Below are positions 61,667 to 64,000 of a stretch of DNA of 64,000 bases, piece by piece; within the stretch, counting starts at the first letter, position 1, and each line of letters begins with the position of its first letter. The notes beneath the pieces were generated by a model. It was not told the DNA's origin and made no database searches. It saw only the letters and a list, made by a program, of their open reading frames with translations. The translations under genes and the position numbers were made by a program. This stretch comes from an uncultured Gemmiger sp. (lineage in GTDB: Bacteria > Bacillota > Clostridia > Oscillospirales > Ruminococcaceae), in the NCBI GenBank assembly GCA_944388145.1, contig CALXHQ010000002.1, positions 1-64,000 on the forward strand, in the 5' to 3' direction.

Positions 61667-61712
61667 AAAAAATACACGCCCTCCGCAGGCAGAGCTTGCC
61701 TGCGGAAGGCGT
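61667..61712 (-). terminator. Terminator of the transketolase operon
   Basis: ACGCC-c-TCCGCAGGCA (61676-61691) pairs with TGCCTGCGGA-a-GGCGT (61697-61712). Minus-strand exit is GTATTTTTTTGCCC. Confidence 0.92.
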
Positions 61713-61760
61713 GCACCATTGCACGATAGAATAAGTAAGATAAAATCAGCAGCAGACCGC

Positions 61761-62711
61761 TTAGTTTGCCTTGATCATGTCGCGCATGACCGCCAGCAGG
61801 TGCTCGGCGTCCAGGCCGTAGTCGGCCAGGACCTGCCAGGCCGGGGCCGAGTGGCCGAACTGATCCGGCACACCCACACGGCGGACGGTGGTGGGCAGCT
61901 TTTCGCTGAGCAGCGAACAGACAGCCTCGCCCAGGCCGCCGATGACGCTGTGCTCCTCCACCGTCAGGATCTTTTTGCAATCCCGGGCGGCGCGCAGGAC
62001 CAGATCCTCATCCAGCGGCTTGATGGTGGGCATGTTGATGACCCGCACCGCAACGCCCTGCTTTTTCAGCTTGAGGGCGGCTTTGAGCACCTCGCCGGTC
62101 ATCAGGCCGGTGGAGATCACCGCCAGGTCAAACCCGTCGGTGAGCTGCTCGCCCTTGCCGATCTCGAAGTGGTAGTTCAACTCATCGTGGAACACCGGCA
62201 CCGGCAGGCGGCAGAAGCGCATATAGACAGGCCCCTTGTACCGGTAGGCGGCTTTGACAGCAGCCCGGGCCTCCACATCATCGGCAGGGCAGATCACCAC
62301 CATACCGGGGATGGCGCGCATCAGGGCGAAGTCCTCGATGCACTGGTGGGAGGCGCCGTCCTCCCCCACCGACAGGCCGCCGTGGGTGGCGCCGATCTTG
62401 ACGTTCAGGTGGGGGTAGCCGATGGAATTGCGGATCTGTTCAAAGGCACGGCCGGCAGCAAACATGGCAAAGCTGGAAGCAAACGGCACATAGCCGAAGG
62501 TGGACAGGCCCGCTGCCACGCCGATCATATTCTGCTCGGCGATGCCGCACTCAAAAAAGCGGCTGGGGTAAGCGTCCCGGAACAGGCAGGTCTTGGTGGA
62601 GACCGACAGGTCCGAGTCCAGGACCACCAGGTCATTGCAGCCGGCGTCGGCCAGTTCCAGCAGTGCACGGCCGTAGCTGTCGCGGGTGGCGATCATTTTC
62701 GGTTCCGACAT
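61761..62711 (-). CDS. Transketolase, C-terminal subunit
   Basis: A 316-residue pyrimidine-binding and C-terminal half of a split transketolase. It has ATRDSYGRALLELA, FECGIAEQNMIGVAAGLSTFG (with the catalytic Glu that activates thiamine diphosphate), IGATHGGLSVGEDGASHQ, and a C-terminal domain VEEHSVIGGLGEAV. It works with the next subunit in the pentose phosphate pathway. Its ATG overlaps the stop of the N-subunit gene (TGATG), ensuring equal amounts. Confidence 0.94.
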   Translation of the reverse strand: MSEPKMIATRDSYGRALLELADAGCNDLVVLDSDLSVSTKTCLFRDAYPSRFFECGIAEQNMIGVAAGLSTFGYVPFASSFAMFAAGRAFEQIRNSIGYPHLNVKIGATHGGLSVGEDGASHQCIEDFALMRAIPGMVVICPADDVEARAAVKAAYRYKGPVYMRFCRLPVPVFHDELNYHFEIGKGEQLTDGFDLAVISTGLMTGEVLKAALKLKKQGVAVRVINMPTIKPLDEDLVLRAARDCKKILTVEEHSVIGGLGEAVCSLLSEKLPTTVRRVGVPDQFGHSAPAWQVLADYGLDAEHLLAVMRDMIKAN

Positions 62712-63571
62712 CAGCGCTGCGCCTCCTTCTCCAACACATCATATTCCTGGCGAAGCTCCGCCATGGCCTTTTCATACTGCTCGTCGTTGGGGCCTTTGCC
62801 GTGCCAGTCCACGGCATTTTCCATAAAGCTGACGCCCTTGCCCTTGGTGGTGTGCAGCAAAAAGCAGGTGGGCTTGCCGCTGCCGTGGGCGCGGTCAAAC
62901 AGGATAAACGCCTGTTCCAGCTCCGTCATCGAGTTGCCGTTGCAGATGATGGTGTTGAAGCCGAAGGCATCCATCTTCTGGTCCAGCGGCTCCGTGGACA
63001 TGACAGTGTTGGTGGCGCCGTCAATCTGCAGGTTGTTCACATCCACCATAATGCACAGGTTGTCCAGCTTGTAGTGGGATGCCAGCATAAAAGCCTCCCA
63101 GCACTGGCCCTCGTTCAGCTCACCGTCACCCAGCAGGGTAAAGACGTTGATGTTGGCGCCCTGCAGCCGGGCTGCCAGCGCCATGCCGCAGGCAGCGGAC
63201 ACACCCTGGCCCAGGCTGCCGGTGGACATATCCACACCGGGCACTGTGTTCATATTGGGGTGGCCTTCCAGATAGCTGCCGTCCTGACGCAGGGTGGTCA
63301 GATCCCGCACCGGGAAAAAGCCCCGTTCCGCCAAAACCGAGTACAGGCAGGGTGCCGCATGGCCCTTGGACAGCACAAAGCGGTCGCGGGTGGGGTCCTG
63401 CGGATTCTCGGTATCCACATTCATAACCTTGAAGTAGAGATAGGTCAGCACGTCGGCGGCGGACAGGCTGCCGCCCGGGTGGCCGCTTTTGGCGCTGTGC
63501 GTGGCCTCAATAATGCCCATACGCACACGGGTCGCAGTCATTTTCAGCTGCAACACTTCAGCTTTTGTCAT
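62711..63571 (-). CDS. Transketolase, N-terminal subunit
   Basis: A 286-residue thiamine-diphosphate-binding half. It has TKAEVLQLKMTATRVRMGII, SAKSGHPGGSLSAADVLTYLYF (His), VLSKGHAAPCLYSVL, TGSLGQGVSAACGMAL and the TPP motif GDGELNEGQCWEA...DVNNLQIDG. Two-gene transketolases are common in Firmicutes and archaea. RBS GGAGG precedes ATG 63571. Confidence 0.95.
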   Translation of the reverse strand: MTKAEVLQLKMTATRVRMGIIEATHSAKSGHPGGSLSAADVLTYLYFKVMNVDTENPQDPTRDRFVLSKGHAAPCLYSVLAERGFFPVRDLTTLRQDGSYLEGHPNMNTVPGVDMSTGSLGQGVSAACGMALAARLQGANINVFTLLGDGELNEGQCWEAFMLASHYKLDNLCIMVDVNNLQIDGATNTVMSTEPLDQKMDAFGFNTIICNGNSMTELEQAFILFDRAHGSGKPTCFLLHTTKGKGVSFMENAVDWHGKGPNDEQYEKAMAELRQEYDVLEKEAQR

Positions 63572-63767
63572 AACGCTTCCTCCAGATGACCAGGATTTGT
63601 AGAAAGAGAAACGATGAAAGGGCGGCGTCCGGCCCCCGGCACGCCGCAGACGCTGCGCCGCGCGCAGCAGGGCACACAGGCCCGCAAGGTGCCGCCCGCC
63701 CCACGGTCGCCCGGCAACAGGCCGGGCCCCGCCTTTTGGGGCGCTGTGCAGACACCGCTACTTCTGT
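63572..63767 (-). other. Long GC-rich 5' leader of the transketolase operon
   Basis: About 190 bases between promoter and start codon with several possible stems (e.g. CCCGGC-ctgtt-GCCGGG on the minus strand near 63710-63726). No known riboswitch motif was recognised. Confidence 0.45.
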
Positions 63768-63797
63768 ATTATACACGCAAACCTTGGCATATCGCAA
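63768..63797 (-). promoter_or_regulatory. Sigma-A promoter of the transketolase operon
   Basis: Minus strand TTGCGA (63792-63797), 18 bases, TATAAT (63768-63773). Confidence 0.72.
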
Positions 63798-63899
63798 CAG
63801 GTTTTTTACAAAAAGTGCAGGCTTTTTGCCGCGAACACGGTCGGTTTTCGCCGAAATAGGGCAGGTTCCTGCCAAATATTGGGAACTGTTCCTTGCGGT

Positions 63900-64000
63900 T
63901 CAGTCACAGCCGCCGCAGTCGGCGCAGTCACTGCCGGGCACCGGGGCCTCGTCCCCGATGCGGGCGCCGCCCAGCGCCGGGTCCATAGCCTCAGCCACTT
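63900..64000 (-). CDS. C-terminal fragment of a Cys-rich protein (runs off the right edge)
   Basis: Minus strand, open from the window edge to TGA at 63900-63902, giving ...VAEAMDPALGGARIGDEAP VPGSDCADCGGCD and stop. The end has three closely spaced Cys (C-x2-C-x2-C). The frame uses GC-rich codons like its neighbours. The fragment is too short to assign. It is the likely end of a gene upstream of the transketolase promoter. Confidence 0.5.
   Translation of the reverse strand, partial: VAEAMDPALGGARIGDEAPVPGSDCADCGGCD

Noticed and set aside
63572-63767. A riboswitch in the transketolase leader
   Set aside because: Stems are possible, but I see no conserved core of a known class, so it is noted only as a structured leader.

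Overview
The window looks like a chromosome segment of a high-GC, low-GC-phylum (Firmicutes/Clostridia) bacterium, most likely a gut Oscillospiraceae of the Faecalibacterium/Gemmiger/Subdoligranulum type. This is inferred from strong AGGAGG-type ribosome binding sites, sigma-A promoters with 17-base spacers, a Crh/HPr-like protein, XpaC-TelA-LemA, DUF3793, a FeoB-associated Cys-rich protein, a split transketolase and Gram-positive surface-polymer genes. No rRNA, tRNA, CRISPR array, insertion sequence or prophage was seen. Coding density is high, and very high GC3 creates long false reading frames on opposite strands.

Layout. 1-1553: an AT-richer corner with the N-terminal part of a secreted repeat adhesin (cut by the window edge), a 540-base divergent control region full of ATAGA/TCTAT half-sites, and an XRE regulator. 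1768-9359 (minus): tcdA; a DUF2975-XRE-DUF4173 membrane/regulator operon with an autoregulatory-looking promoter; a MarR regulator; and an xpaC-telA-lemA-TPM envelope operon. 9493-10826: a hypoxanthine-DNA glycosylase and a HAD phosphatase. 11026-15143 (plus): a reduced cell-shape/division cluster (MreC-like, PBP2, MinD-like, methylglyoxal synthase). 15282-21833 (minus): a Crh-like HPr, a three-PepSY lipoprotein with its two-component system, lysS fused to a tRNA-binding domain, and greA. 22203-27558 (plus): a compact surface-glycopolymer locus (MBOAT O-acyltransferase, SGNH/DltD-like partner, GT-B-like transferase, flippase), followed by a GNAT and HflX.

29653-36714 (minus): a cell-wall amidase and a five-gene envelope-sensing operon (response regulator, Cys-motif lipoprotein, histidine kinase, membrane-anchored protein, second Cys-motif lipoprotein). 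36889-47002: DUF3793, beta-galactosidase, pyroglutamyl peptidase, SfsA, a GH32 fructosidase under a LacI-type operator, and the feoA-feoA-feoB-Cys-rich ferrous iron operon. DUF3793 and feo share a TTAG-N6-CTAA box, suggesting one iron regulator. 47322-52245 (plus): a complete nickel/peptide-type ABC importer. 52423-59559 (minus): a complete oligopeptide ABC importer convergent with it. 59855-63571: an M3 oligoendopeptidase and a split transketolase. A Cys-rich C-terminus runs off the right edge.

The most unusual item is the OppC-type permease at 54719-56539. Between its first membrane helix and the conserved GTDQLGRD segment it carries about 285 extra residues, which resolve into seven RCC1-type repeats of about 40 residues, i.e. 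a predicted extracytoplasmic seven-bladed propeller built into an ABC importer channel subunit. The oligopeptide importer also has an intrinsic terminator between binding protein and permeases, a leader operator, and a cytosolic M3 peptidase next door, so the region reads as a peptide capture, import and digestion unit with a new extracellular module.
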